From NCBI GenBank assembly GCA_037968855.1, contig JBBKWH010000095.1:11223-75222 (forward strand): a stretch of DNA of 64,000 bases. The letters run 5' to 3'. A program made the translations under genes and the position numbers. This stretch comes from JBBKWH01 sp037968855. Its GTDB lineage: Bacteria > Pseudomonadota > Gammaproteobacteria > Pseudomonadales > Moraxellaceae. Below are positions 27,548-37,600 of this stretch, in pieces. Below the pieces are notes generated by a model that was given only the letters and a program-made list of their open reading frames with translations, was not told the DNA's origin and ran no database searches. Position 1 is the stretch's first letter. Every line of letters starts with the position of its first letter.

Positions 27548-28855
27548 CTAACAGGAATGCGCATCAACAAAAAAGCGATGACGCCCATCCCGTTTGGCTA
27601 AATACAAGGCACTGTCAACACGACGCAAAAACTCTAACTCATCGGCATCCTCTGCAATCGCTGTTGCCACACCCGCACTGACGGTTAAATGGGCTGCAAC
27701 CTGCGACCACCGATGCTCAATTAACAAACGATCCACTGCCGCAATCACTCGCTTGGCGACTTCGGATGCACCATTTAACCCTGTGTTGGGCAGCATCAAC
27801 ATAAAGGATTCGCCACTGTAACGACAGGCTTGATCAGCTGGACGCAATAACGCACCACGCAGGCAACTCGCCACTTCTTGCAATGCGGTATCGCCAGCCA
27901 GATGACCGTAGTTGTCGTTATACAGCTTAAAATAATCAATATCGATAAACACCAAGGCCAGCGGCTGCTGGTCACGGCGGGTTCGCTCCCACTCTCGATG
28001 AAATAAATCATCAAAGGCTTGGCGATTGGGCAAACCGCTCAATACATCCTCTCTCGCCACGCGCACCAACTGTTGATTGAGTGACTCTAACTGAGTGGCC
28101 TGTTGTGACAGCATCAGGGTTTGCAAAAACCCCAAGCGATCCTTGGCCTCAATCAGCGCCATCACAAACACCACCACCACACAGTACAACAAGAAAAAAT
28201 GCCCCATCTTGAGCCAGTCAATATGCGCATTGAGCAATAAGCCCGTGAGCAAGGCACAACTGGTCGCCCCAACCAACATCAACACAAAGGTTGAGGTCCT
28301 AATACGCGAGGCAAACGCGGTCAGCATCAACATCATGTTGACGTTAACGCTGGCATGAAAGGCAAAATCTAAGGTCACGGACAAAAAAACAGCCAACAGC
28401 AGTAGCAGCAATAAAATGCCACCAGATACGCTAATGATCAGTTCAAAATGATGTGCCAAACGACGATGCTGTGGCAGCAACAGTGCCGCCAGCAAAGCCG
28501 CCAAACCCGGCAAGAGCAATAGCTTGAGATACAAGCCATTTTGAGAAAAAACATCGGTCGGAAAAAACTGCACCGCCATGCCTAGTAGCATGACGTACAT
28601 GATCATCATCATGGGCCAGGCGGGCCGTACCAAGGTGCGATACTCACGACTGCGCTGGGCTAAAAACAGCGACTCAAGCTCATCAAAAGCAAAGCGCAAA
28701 GTCAATCCACGATGGTCTAACAACTCGCGCATATATTGCACAATTTGTGGCGACAGATGGCCTACGGCGGCGGCAGCATGATCCTGCTCAGAGCCATCTT
28801 GCTCAGCCTGAGCCTGATGCGAAAGGACGGTAGAAGACTCGCCACGATTACTCAA
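27548..28855 (-). CDS. membrane GGDEF-domain protein with degenerate SGESF active site
   Basis: This 435-aa protein has an N-terminal soluble stretch, six or so transmembrane helices (about residues 80-240), a short coiled coil and a C-terminal GGDEF domain. The GGDEF domain shows DVLSGLPNRQAFDDLF, FIDIDYFKLYNDNYGHLAGD and a c-di-GMP inhibitory-site RxxD (RPAD). The signature at 347-351 is SGESF rather than GG[D/E]EF, so the first glycine and the fourth-position acid are lost. It may be a weak or dead cyclase that senses c-di-GMP through the I-site. The start is TTG 28855, supported by AAGGAG seven bases upstream. Confidence 0.88.
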   Translation of the reverse strand: MSNRGESSTVLSHQAQAEQDGSEQDHAAAAVGHLSPQIVQYMRELLDHRGLTLRFAFDELESLFLAQRSREYRTLVRPAWPMMMIMYVMLLGMAVQFFPTDVFSQNGLYLKLLLLPGLAALLAALLLPQHRRLAHHFELIISVSGGILLLLLLLAVFLSVTLDFAFHASVNVNMMLMLTAFASRIRTSTFVLMLVGATSCALLTGLLLNAHIDWLKMGHFFLLYCVVVVFVMALIEAKDRLGFLQTLMLSQQATQLESLNQQLVRVAREDVLSGLPNRQAFDDLFHREWERTRRDQQPLALVFIDIDYFKLYNDNYGHLAGDTALQEVASCLRGALLRPADQACRYSGESFMLMLPNTGLNGASEVAKRVIAAVDRLLIEHRWSQVAAHLTVSAGVATAIAEDADELEFLRRVDSALYLAKRDGRHRFFVDAHSC

Positions 28856-29008
28856 CGATGTACTCCTTGGCCTATTTTTGACATGCGGGACGATCCTGTC
28901 CGGTCTATTTTGGCGACATAGACGCCCAATCTTTCACACCCCGCAGCAAAAGGCAACAACCGCTAGACCAAGTGGTGCATCCTTTTTGCCGCATTGGTGA
29001 TGCTGTGC

Positions 29009-31231
29009 TTAGCCAGCCGCCTGCATTTGACTGGCTTTTTGGTAGCCTCTTGGCAATAAATGACCGCGCAGGCCACGTTTACCGCTGTAATGATCCAAGT
29101 CAATTTCTTTGAGGGTCAGTGGTCGACTACCCGCAATCAACACCAAGGCGTCTTGTGGCGCTAATGCAGCGATGGCTTGAATCGACTCACCAGCTTCTAG
29201 CTGCATCAGCTTATTGCCTTTGCCTTTGCCCATCACTGGCAATTCGCTCCGTTTAAACACCAACAATCGGCCAACTGAGGACAATACGGCAATTCGATCC
29301 ACTGTCTCGTTTAACGGCAATATCGGCATCAACTCCGCACCATCAGCCAAATTGACCACGGCCTTGCCTGCCTTGGCGTTGCTATCAAAGGTGCCCAAAT
29401 GACTGATAAAACCATAACCATGATTGCCCGCCAGCAAGATGGTTTGTTGGTCATCGCCCATCAGCACTTCGATAAAACGACTACCGGTCGGTGGCGACAG
29501 CTTACTGGTCAGTGGTTCGCCCAGACCGCGTGCCGATGGCAAGGTGGCAGCGGCAATCCCGTAACTGCGTCCAGTGGAATCCAGCACATACACCCGTTGG
29601 TTGCTCTTGCCGCTGGTGTGGCTTTGGTAGGCATCACCGGCCCGATAGTTGAGGCTATGCGCATCAACATCTGACCCTTTGGCCGAGCGAATCCAACCGG
29701 CTTGCGACAGCACCACTGTGATCGCCTCGGCGGGCATCAAGTCACTTTCTTTCAGTTCGACCGCCGCGGCACGTTGGGCAATCGGTGAACGACGGTCATC
29801 ACCATATTTTTTGGCATCGGCGGTCAGCTCGTCGCTGATCAGTTTTTTCAATGAGTCGGGATTATTCAGTTGCTCGCTAATCCGTGCTTGTTCGGCCAAT
29901 AGCTCGTCTTGCTCGCGGCGCAGTTCCATTTCTTCCAAACGCGCCAGATGACGTAGTTTTAAATCCAAAATCGCATCAGCTTGAATGCCATCTAAGCCAA
30001 ATGCTTGCATCAAGGCCGCTTTGGGCTGGTCTTCTTCCCGAATGATCCGAATCACCTCATCCAAATTCAGATAGGCAATCAACAAACCGCCCAGCACATG
30101 CAGGCGTTTTTCGATTTTGCTCAGCGCATAGCTTAAACGACGGCGCACGGTATTTTGCCGAGCCTCTAGCCATTCCAGCAACATGGTTCGAATGGATTTG
30201 ACCTGTGGCCGACCATCTAGGCCGATCATGTTCAGGTTGACCCGATAACTTGACTCAAGCTCGGTGGTGGCAAACAAATGGCTCATCAGCGCATCGGCAT
30301 CGACACGGTTGGACCGCAGCACAATCACCAAACGGGTTGGATATTCGTGGTCAGACTCGTCGCGTAGGTCAGTCACTAGCGGGAGTTTTTTGGCGTTCAT
30401 TTGATCGGCAATTTGGCTGATCACTTTGTTGCCCGACACTTGATACGGCAGTTCGCTGATGATGATTTCGTTTTTATCGACGGTATATACCGCGCGCATC
30501 CGGTAGCTGCCACGTCCGGTGGTTTGGATTTTCAACAACTCATCGGCAGGCGTGATGATCTCAGCACGGGTGGGCAAGTCGGGTGCGGGAATATAAGTGG
30601 CGAGTTTTTCGTCAGTCAGATTGGGGTTTTTCAGCAAGGCAATCGTGCCTTTGACCACTTCGCGCAGGTTATGCGGCGGAATGTCGGTGGCCATGCCAAC
30701 GGCAATGCCGGTGGTTCCGTTCAGCAAAATATTCGGCAGACGCGCAGGCAAGGTCATCGGCTCTTGCATAGAGCCATCAAAGTTGTCTTGCCACTCGACC
30801 GTGCCTTGGCCCAACTCGCTGAGCAGCGTTTCGCTATAGGCCGATAGTTTGGCTTCGGTATAGCGCATGGCGGCAAACGATTTAGGGTCATCCGGCGAAC
30901 CCCAGTTGCCCTGCCCTTCAACCAAGGGATAGCGATAGCTAAATGGCTGCGCCATCAATACCATCGCCTCATAACAGGCCGAGTCGCCATGCGGATGGTA
31001 CTTGCCCAGTACATCACCGACGGTACGAGCGGATTTTTTCGGTTTACCGCTATTTTTAAGCCCAAGCTCGCTCATGGCATACACAATGCGCCGTTGCACT
31101 GGCTTTAGGCCGTCGGCCACATGCGGCAAGGCGCGATCCATAATGACGTACATGGCGTAGTTGAGGTACGCCTGTTCGGTGAATTCGGCGACCGAACGGC
31201 TTTCGGTGGCGGCATTAACAAGACTGGTCAT
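29009..31231 (-). CDS. parC: DNA topoisomerase IV subunit A
   Basis: ParC decatenates daughter chromosomes together with ParE. The 740-aa chain has [27 protein letters not shown], the quinolone-resistance region [15 protein letters not shown] with the sensitive residues S84 and E88, and the catalytic tyrosine Y124 in [11 protein letters not shown]. The tower and coiled-coil regions follow, then a C-terminal beta-pinwheel with the GXRG-like [12 protein letters not shown] at the end. No target-site quinolone resistance is visible. parE is not adjacent. Confidence 0.97.
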   Translation of the reverse strand: MTSLVNAATESRSVAEFTEQAYLNYAMYVIMDRALPHVADGLKPVQRRIVYAMSELGLKNSGKPKKSARTVGDVLGKYHPHGDSACYEAMVLMAQPFSYRYPLVEGQGNWGSPDDPKSFAAMRYTEAKLSAYSETLLSELGQGTVEWQDNFDGSMQEPMTLPARLPNILLNGTTGIAVGMATDIPPHNLREVVKGTIALLKNPNLTDEKLATYIPAPDLPTRAEIITPADELLKIQTTGRGSYRMRAVYTVDKNEIIISELPYQVSGNKVISQIADQMNAKKLPLVTDLRDESDHEYPTRLVIVLRSNRVDADALMSHLFATTELESSYRVNLNMIGLDGRPQVKSIRTMLLEWLEARQNTVRRRLSYALSKIEKRLHVLGGLLIAYLNLDEVIRIIREEDQPKAALMQAFGLDGIQADAILDLKLRHLARLEEMELRREQDELLAEQARISEQLNNPDSLKKLISDELTADAKKYGDDRRSPIAQRAAAVELKESDLMPAEAITVVLSQAGWIRSAKGSDVDAHSLNYRAGDAYQSHTSGKSNQRVYVLDSTGRSYGIAAATLPSARGLGEPLTSKLSPPTGSRFIEVLMGDDQQTILLAGNHGYGFISHLGTFDSNAKAGKAVVNLADGAELMPILPLNETVDRIAVLSSVGRLLVFKRSELPVMGKGKGNKLMQLEAGESIQAIAALAPQDALVLIAGSRPLTLKEIDLDHYSGKRGLRGHLLPRGYQKASQMQAAG

Positions 31232-31521
31232 GAGCGATGCGATACGGTGTTGCTAACAGTGCCCTGATCATAGGCGGTTTTGTGGCGTTTGCCCATGCGG
31301 AGGGCGTCGGGATGTGTCGTACTCCATCATTGACCAGCATGATCAGCCGTTCAGACACGACCGATTGTTGCCGGTTTTTCTTGCCCTAGAGGGTCATTTC
31401 ACGGTATAAAATCCTTAACGATTTAAAAGCATTTATCGGCAGCTAAGCAAAGGATAATGCGGGATTTATGTGCTTTTTTTCAGCACTGTATTCATGAAAA
31501 AATAGCTAAAACATCAGCATC

Positions 31522-31605
31522 ATGTCTCGTCTAACTCCCGCCTTGCTCATCCTCACTGTGCCGATGATTTTTTGGCGTCGCAACCGACACAATCAAGACG
31601 CATAA
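31522..31605 (+). CDS. possible 27-aa hydrophobic small protein upstream of the YqiJ-like gene
   Basis: An ATG-initiated frame encodes MSRLTPALLILTVPMIFWRR followed by NRHNQDA and TAA. A single hydrophobic stretch with a basic flank looks like a membrane microprotein. There is no clear Shine-Dalgarno, so it may be chance. The rest of 31232-31651 shows no other gene and must hold the divergent promoters of parC and the flotillin block. Confidence 0.25.
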   Translation: MSRLTPALLILTVPMIFWRRNRHNQDA

Positions 31606-31651
31606 ATCGTGGTGCATATCGCTAGATATGACCAATAAGGAGGGTGCGGTG

Positions 31652-32299
31652 ATGGATCGTTTTTTGACAGTCGTTGGCTCATTTCCAACCGCTATTTTTT
31701 CGGTACTGCTGGTGATTGCCGTGCTGTATTGGTTGATTTCCATGACCGGTATGCTAGGTGATTTAGACGCCGATGGCCTTGATGCTGGCGATGGCAGCGA
31801 TGCCGATGGTTCAGCCGTAGGCGGCATGCTCGAAGCACTGGGGATTCGTGGCATCCCATTGTCGATTTTGCTCACGCTGACCTTTTTGTTTGCGTGGGTG
31901 TTTAGCTACAGCATCAGCAGTCTATTCGGTGGCTGGTGGTCTGGTGTGGTGGCGATTTTGGTCGGCGTCGCGATTATTCCAGTGGCGCTGGTGATTGGCT
32001 TGTTGATTACCGCAACGTTATTACGACCCTTTCGCGCAGCCTTTCATACCGAGCCACTACTGGCTACCGAGCTACGGGTGATTGGACAAGTCGGCGTGGT
32101 GATTTCTGGCGAGGTCAACGCCCAACAAGGCCGTGCTGAGGTGCATTTAAATGGCGCACACATGATTTTTAATGTGCGCTCAGAGACACCGCTGCATCGG
32201 GGCGATCTGGTTATTTTTATGGATTACCGTGCAGACCAACACTTGTATCGGGTGATCCCAGAAACACCAGCGCTCACCACATCGGCCATGGATATCTGA
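31652..32299 (+). CDS. YqiJ-like membrane protein with C-terminal OB-fold (NfeD-type partner of flotillin)
   Basis: This 215-aa protein has an N-terminal helix, an acidic Asp/Gly-rich loop (GDLDADGLDAGDGSDADGS), two or three further helices (about 75-135) and a small beta domain (LRVIGQVGVVISGEVNAQQG...HRGDLVIFMDY). YqiJ and NfeD-type proteins have this plan and are encoded next to flotillins. The start at 31652 is fixed by AAGGAGG eight bases upstream; the longer frame from 31628 is not used. It is the first gene of a block with the flotillin and the giant ATPase, and probably interacts with the flotillin in the membrane. Confidence 0.82.
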   Translation: MDRFLTVVGSFPTAIFSVLLVIAVLYWLISMTGMLGDLDADGLDAGDGSDADGSAVGGMLEALGIRGIPLSILLTLTFLFAWVFSYSISSLFGGWWSGVVAILVGVAIIPVALVIGLLITATLLRPFRAAFHTEPLLATELRVIGQVGVVISGEVNAQQGRAEVHLNGAHMIFNVRSETPLHRGDLVIFMDYRADQHLYRVIPETPALTTSAMDI

Positions 32300-32407
32300 T
32301 GGCTTGAATCAGCGTCCGTATCGCGATGGATTCATCTTGATGTTTTAACATCCAACGCAGTAAGCACAGTCATCAAAAAACAGACAACACATAGGGGAAA
32401 GTAACAC

Positions 32408-34561
32408 ATGGAATGGCTCATTATGGCAGCAGTGGTTGTGGTGGTGGTTATCACCGTGATCATTGGTATTTTATTATTATTTAAGATTTTTTATCGCAAG
32501 ATCAACCAAGGCCAAGCCTTAATCAAGAACGATCTGTCCGCCACGCCCAAGGTGTATTTTACCGGTGCAATGATTTTGCCGGTCATTCACCGTGCCGAAG
32601 TGATGGACATCTCGGTGATTACCCTAGAGATCAACCGGACTGGCAAAGAAGGTCTGATCTGCCGCGACAACTTGCGTGCCGACATTACCGTGGCGTTTTA
32701 TCTACGGGTCAATGAAACCGCCGAAGACGTGTTACGCGTCGCCAAGTCGGTCGGTGTCAACCGCGCCTCAGATCGCCAAGCGGTCAACGAACTGTTTAAT
32801 GCCAAGTTTAGTGAAGCGCTGAAAACCGTCGGTAAAAAACTCGACTTTATGCAGTTGTTTGAAGAACGGCAGAATTTTCGTGATGCGATTGTCGCCACCA
32901 TTGGCGAAGACTTAAACGGTTATGTCCTCGAAGATGTGGCGATTGATTATCTTGAGCAAACGCCAAAAAGCGCGCTGGATGTCAACAACATCTTGGACGC
33001 CGAAGGCATCCGCCGCATTACTGAAATCACCGCCAAACACAATGTCGAAACCAACCGACTAGAGCGTGATCAAGAGCTAGAGATTCAACGCAAAAACGTC
33101 TCGGCACGCGAAGCCGGTCTAGAGCTAGAGCGCAGCCAAGCCGATGCCGAAGCGCGCCAAGCCCGCGAAGTGCAAACCTTAAAAATGCGCGAGCAGTCGG
33201 CCACCGCACAAGTGCAGCAAGAAGAGCGCTCCAAGATCGAAGCCTCACGGATCAAAACCGATGAAGAACTGGCGATTGGTGAAGAGAACAAAAATCGCCA
33301 AATCGAACTGGCCGAAAAAGCCCGTCAACGTGCCATTCAAATTGAAGATGTGCGGATTCAACAGGCACGCGAGCTAGAAGACGTCAATCGTCAACGCGCG
33401 GTCGAAGTCGAACGCATCAGCATGCAAAAAGAGCTGGAGCAAGAACGCAAAGAAATTGCCGAGATCACTAGTCAGCGCATTGCAGTCGAACGGCATGTGG
33501 CTGAAGAAGAAGAAAACATCAAAGACGTGCGCAACCGCTCCGAAGCCGAACGCAAAAAAGTGGTCTCACTGACCGCCGCCAGCGCCGAAGCCGAAGAAGA
33601 CAAACTCAAACGAGTCAAAGCCGCTGAAGCCACCTTTGAAGCCTCCAAACTTGAGGCCGATGAAGTGCTCATCCGCGCCCAAGCTGAGTTTGACGCTGCC
33701 GACAAAAAAGCTGCATCGGAAGAAAAACAAGCCCGTGGTCGCCAAGCACTGGCCGCCGCCGATGGTCTGGCCGCCGCCCAAGTGATGGAAGCACGTAGCC
33801 AAGCCGAAAAAGTCGCCGGACTGACCCAAGCTGAAGTCAAACTGGCGATGGCCAAAGCCCAAGAAGAAACCGGCATGGCCGATGTACGCGTGCTGGATCA
33901 ACGCCTACAAATCGAAGCCGATGGCGAAGAAAAACAAGGCCACGCCAAAGCCATGGCGCGGCAAGAAATGGCTAAAGCCGAGCAAATGGCCGGTCTGGCT
34001 GAAGCTGATGTGATGGAAAAACGTCTGACCGCGCAAGCCGAAGGCGAACGCCGCATGGGTGAAGCCAAAGCCGTGGCACGCGAAGCGATGGCAAAAGCCG
34101 ACCAACAAGCCGGTCTGGCCGAAGCCGACGTGATGGAAAAACGCATGACCGCGCAAGCCGAAGGTGAGCGCAAACTGGGCGAATCCAAAGCCGCTGCGAT
34201 TGAGGCCATCTCGATTGCCGATGCCAACGGCCTGCTCGCCAAGCTAAAAACCTACGAAAATCTGTCCAGCGACGCCCGTTCGTTTGAAGAGTTCCGCATG
34301 GGTCTGGCCCTGCATGAAAAAGAAATCTTGGCCCATATCGACGCCCAGCGCACCGTGGCACAAGAGAACGCCAAAATCATGGCTGCCGCTATGCAAAACG
34401 CCAAGTTTGAACTGATTGGCGGCGACAGTGATGTGTTTGAAAAACTCACCACAGGCTTGGGTTATGGCAAAGCGGTGGAAGGCATCTTGTCTAAATCGCC
34501 ACAACTGCAAGCAGTACTAGCGGGCATTGCCAACCGCGTGCATGACCATAAAAGCGACTAA
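32408..34561 (+). CDS. YqiK-type flotillin (SPFH/band 7 scaffold)
   Basis: This 717-aa protein has one N-terminal transmembrane helix (about 5-27), an SPFH domain (30-210; LEINRTGKEGLICRDNLRADITVAFYLRV is typical of flotillins), then a 450-residue Ala/Glu/Lys coiled coil. The coiled coil includes two near-identical 40-residue repeats (residues about 514-593) containing AGLAEADVMEKR and TAQAEGER. A globular flotillin C-terminal part follows (NGLLAKLKTYENLS...VFEKLTTGLG). Flotillins form ring-like membrane scaffolds in the inner membrane. An AGGGGAAAG motif precedes the start. It lies between the YqiJ-like gene and the giant AAA+ ATPase, all on one strand. Confidence 0.92.
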   Translation: MEWLIMAAVVVVVVITVIIGILLLFKIFYRKINQGQALIKNDLSATPKVYFTGAMILPVIHRAEVMDISVITLEINRTGKEGLICRDNLRADITVAFYLRVNETAEDVLRVAKSVGVNRASDRQAVNELFNAKFSEALKTVGKKLDFMQLFEERQNFRDAIVATIGEDLNGYVLEDVAIDYLEQTPKSALDVNNILDAEGIRRITEITAKHNVETNRLERDQELEIQRKNVSAREAGLELERSQADAEARQAREVQTLKMREQSATAQVQQEERSKIEASRIKTDEELAIGEENKNRQIELAEKARQRAIQIEDVRIQQARELEDVNRQRAVEVERISMQKELEQERKEIAEITSQRIAVERHVAEEEENIKDVRNRSEAERKKVVSLTAASAEAEEDKLKRVKAAEATFEASKLEADEVLIRAQAEFDAADKKAASEEKQARGRQALAAADGLAAAQVMEARSQAEKVAGLTQAEVKLAMAKAQEETGMADVRVLDQRLQIEADGEEKQGHAKAMARQEMAKAEQMAGLAEADVMEKRLTAQAEGERRMGEAKAVAREAMAKADQQAGLAEADVMEKRMTAQAEGERKLGESKAAAIEAISIADANGLLAKLKTYENLSSDARSFEEFRMGLALHEKEILAHIDAQRTVAQENAKIMAAAMQNAKFELIGGDSDVFEKLTTGLGYGKAVEGILSKSPQLQAVLAGIANRVHDHKSD
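33947..34186 (+). repeat. two tandem 120-bp coding repeats in the flotillin gene
   Basis: Copies run 33947-34066 and 34067-34186, each exactly 40 codons. They encode K-A-x-A-R-E/Q-x-MAKA-x-Q-x-AGLAEADVMEKR-x-TAQAEGER-x-x-GE. A degenerate third copy precedes them. The high DNA identity suggests a recent duplication and possible length variation among strains. Confidence 0.85.
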
Positions 34562-34664
34562 CGGGTCTGATTGACTCATTAGGCATCGGTCATTGCATGA
34601 TGGCCGATGCCCTACGCCACCTTATTCGCGTGACCACATTAAAAAATCAATGGAATCTCACAAC

Positions 34665-37600
34665 ATGTCCGACACGATCCGCCCAAACGACCCGCAGCAA
34701 GACCAGAGCCATCTGGAACAACTCGTGCGTGAAGGCTCATCGTTTGAGACCATTTTGCGCCGCCTGCGCGATCAAGGCGAACACCTGCGTCAAGGCATTC
34801 GCCAACTCAATACTGAACGAACTGCCGTGTTTGGCAGCGTCAATATGGCGATCTTGGGTCGGGCGCGTGTGCGAACCGAACAAAACGCCATTGCACGCGA
34901 TGTGATCCAACTGGGTCAGCAACTGTTGTTTGGTTTTAACCTGCAATTGGGCCTGCGCAAGACCTTAAGCGTCGATGACGTGTTTGTGCTGTATCACTTG
35001 GACGAACAAGACGATCAGTTTGAACTGACTGCGATCAACAGCGCCGGTACATTTTTGGCCGATGGCGGATTTTTGCGTGATTTTAATGAGTTGCAGCAGT
35101 ATTACAGCCAAGCCTTTTTAAGCCAACTGATCCGTATGGACGGCAAGCTGTTGGCGGTTTTTCAGATTGGCGAAAAGGTCACTGATATTCGGGTGTTTCG
35201 TTGGGAGTTGTACCCCAACGGCAGCGTCAACCGCTATATCGACAACCGTGGCGAGCGCGATCTTAAATTTCCAGATCGCTTTGGCTTTAAATGGCAAGTC
35301 GCCGGACGGGATCGCCAAGTGCAAGGCCGCCAGCCGCACCTGAATATTCTGGACACGATTTTTGTTGATAACTTACGCGGTGACATCACCGTCAAAATCG
35401 AAAACAACACCAGCACGGGACAGGGCATTTTTTCTGATCCGGTCGAGATCGACTCGCAGTCTTTAGACGATGCCAGCTTTGAATACGCAGATCTGGGTAG
35501 CATGATTGTGCTGCGCATCTTGCCGTTTACCGAGACCACATGGCGTTATTACATCTATAACCGCGATACCCAAACGGTCTTGCGTGAGGATCAACTGGCT
35601 GGCTCCATCGTGCCGCTACCGGAGAATCACGGGCTGATTTTTCCGGCGGGGTTTTATCTATCAACCGGTGAACTAAAAACCTACGATATCCCCGAGCAAG
35701 ACTTTCGCTTTGTACGCAGCATTCGCGCACCGAATGGCGAAGACGTGCTGTTTGCTTTTTTTGCCCAAAAAACCGGCCACGTCTTGCTGTATCGCTACAA
35801 CTTAATCAGCAAGCAAACCGACACGCCGATGATCGGTCATGGCTATGCCCTACACGACAGTGGCCGCTTGGCGATTTTTCATGCCGAAGACGAACCAACC
35901 CAAGTGCATCCGCTGCAACTGTGGCATACGCCGTTTATGGCCGACCGTGTGCACGCCGAACAAGCCGATCAAAACCAACATCCACTAGGCAAAATTGGCA
36001 ACCCAGAATTAGTACGTGGCATTGCCGAACTCAACACCATCATCAAACTAATCGAGCAGCCAACCGGCAGCGCCCTGCATTTTCATCGCTTGATCAAAAC
36101 CATTGACCGCACGCTGGATCAATGTTTTTGGCTGGATGATTTGGCCGAGATCAGCTTGCAGCCGCAATTGATCGAGGCACGGCAAAGCGCCGAGTTGATG
36201 ATTGACGAATACGACAAAGTCCAAGCGATTCGCCAGCAATCCAATCAAGCGATTGATAGCGCCGCCACCACCCAAGCGCAACTGCTACGCGACCTCAAGC
36301 CCAACCAGTGGAAAAGCCCAGATGCCTTTGTCAGTTATCTAAAAATCCTGCGCGACCATCACGGTCAGTTGATGACGCTTAAAGATCGCCGCTATATCGC
36401 CCTTGAACGCTTACAGCAGTTAGAACAAGCGCTGCAACAGGCGCAAGATGATCTGACGATCAAAACCTTTGACTTCTTAGCCAGCGAGCAAGCCCTAGGC
36501 GGCTATCGCAACACCTTGGCCGAACTGTCCGAACAGGTCCGCCAAGCCGAGCGCCGCGAGCAACTGGCCACGCTGGTGGAACGCTACCGCGAGCTAACCC
36601 AAGGCTTGGACATGATCCAAAGCATGTTGGCCTCCATGAGCGGCGATAACACCACCCAACAAACCCAAATTGCCGACAACATCTCCAGCATTTACGCCAG
36701 TATCAACCAACAACGCGCGCACGCCGAAGTGCGCTTGCGCGAGCAAGGCAGCGCCGAAGCACGGGCGCAATTTGCCGCGCGGATGCGCCTGTATGAGCAA
36801 AGTCTGGCCAATGGCATTAATGCGCTGACAGGGCCAGAAGACTGCGACCCGCTGCTGACCCGAATGCTGGATCAACTACAAGAACTCGAAAGCCAGTTTG
36901 GCGAATTTGACGACTTTTTGGCCCTGATCTTGGCCGAGCGCGAACGCAGTCAAGAGAGCATTGAAGCACGCCGCCAACAACTGCAAGAACAACGTCAGCG
37001 CCGCATCAACACCTTAAGCGATGCCAGCACGCGTATTTTACAAAACATCCGCCAGCGTACCGAACGCTTTGGGCAATTGGCCGAACTGCATGCGTTTTTT
37101 GCCAGCGATGCGATGGTACAAAAAGTGCGGCAAATGGCCGAGCAACTGCGCCAGATGGGCGCAAGCCTCGAAGCCGATAGCGCCGCCAGCCAACTGCGCG
37201 CCGCGCAAGATGGCGCGATGCGTAGCGTGCGTGACCGCGCTGATATCTTTGAAGATGGCGGACAGGTGATCAAGCTTGGCCCGCGCCATCGCTTTAGTGT
37301 TAATCAACAGCAACTTGATCTAACTCTGTTGGTGCGTGACGGCCAACCGATGCTGCACCTGACCGGCACCCAGTTTTATGAACCGCTGCACGATGCCAGA
37401 CTGACCCCGCTGCAAGCCTATTGGGACATCAACCTACCGTCCGAGTCGCCACAGGTCTATCGGGCCGAATACTTGGCCTATCTGGTCATGCAACAACTGC
37501 TCATACAACAACAGGGCAAACCACAGCAAACGCCCATCAATGTGGCCGACCTTGCCGCGCTAACGGATTATATTCGCCAGTTTGCCTCGCCACGCTACCA

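Noticed and set aside
32698..34510. Long antisense frames across the flotillin gene
   Set aside because: They are rich in Ala/Ser/Arg and follow from the Ala/Glu/Lys codon bias of the sense strand; they lack ribosome sites and family motifs.
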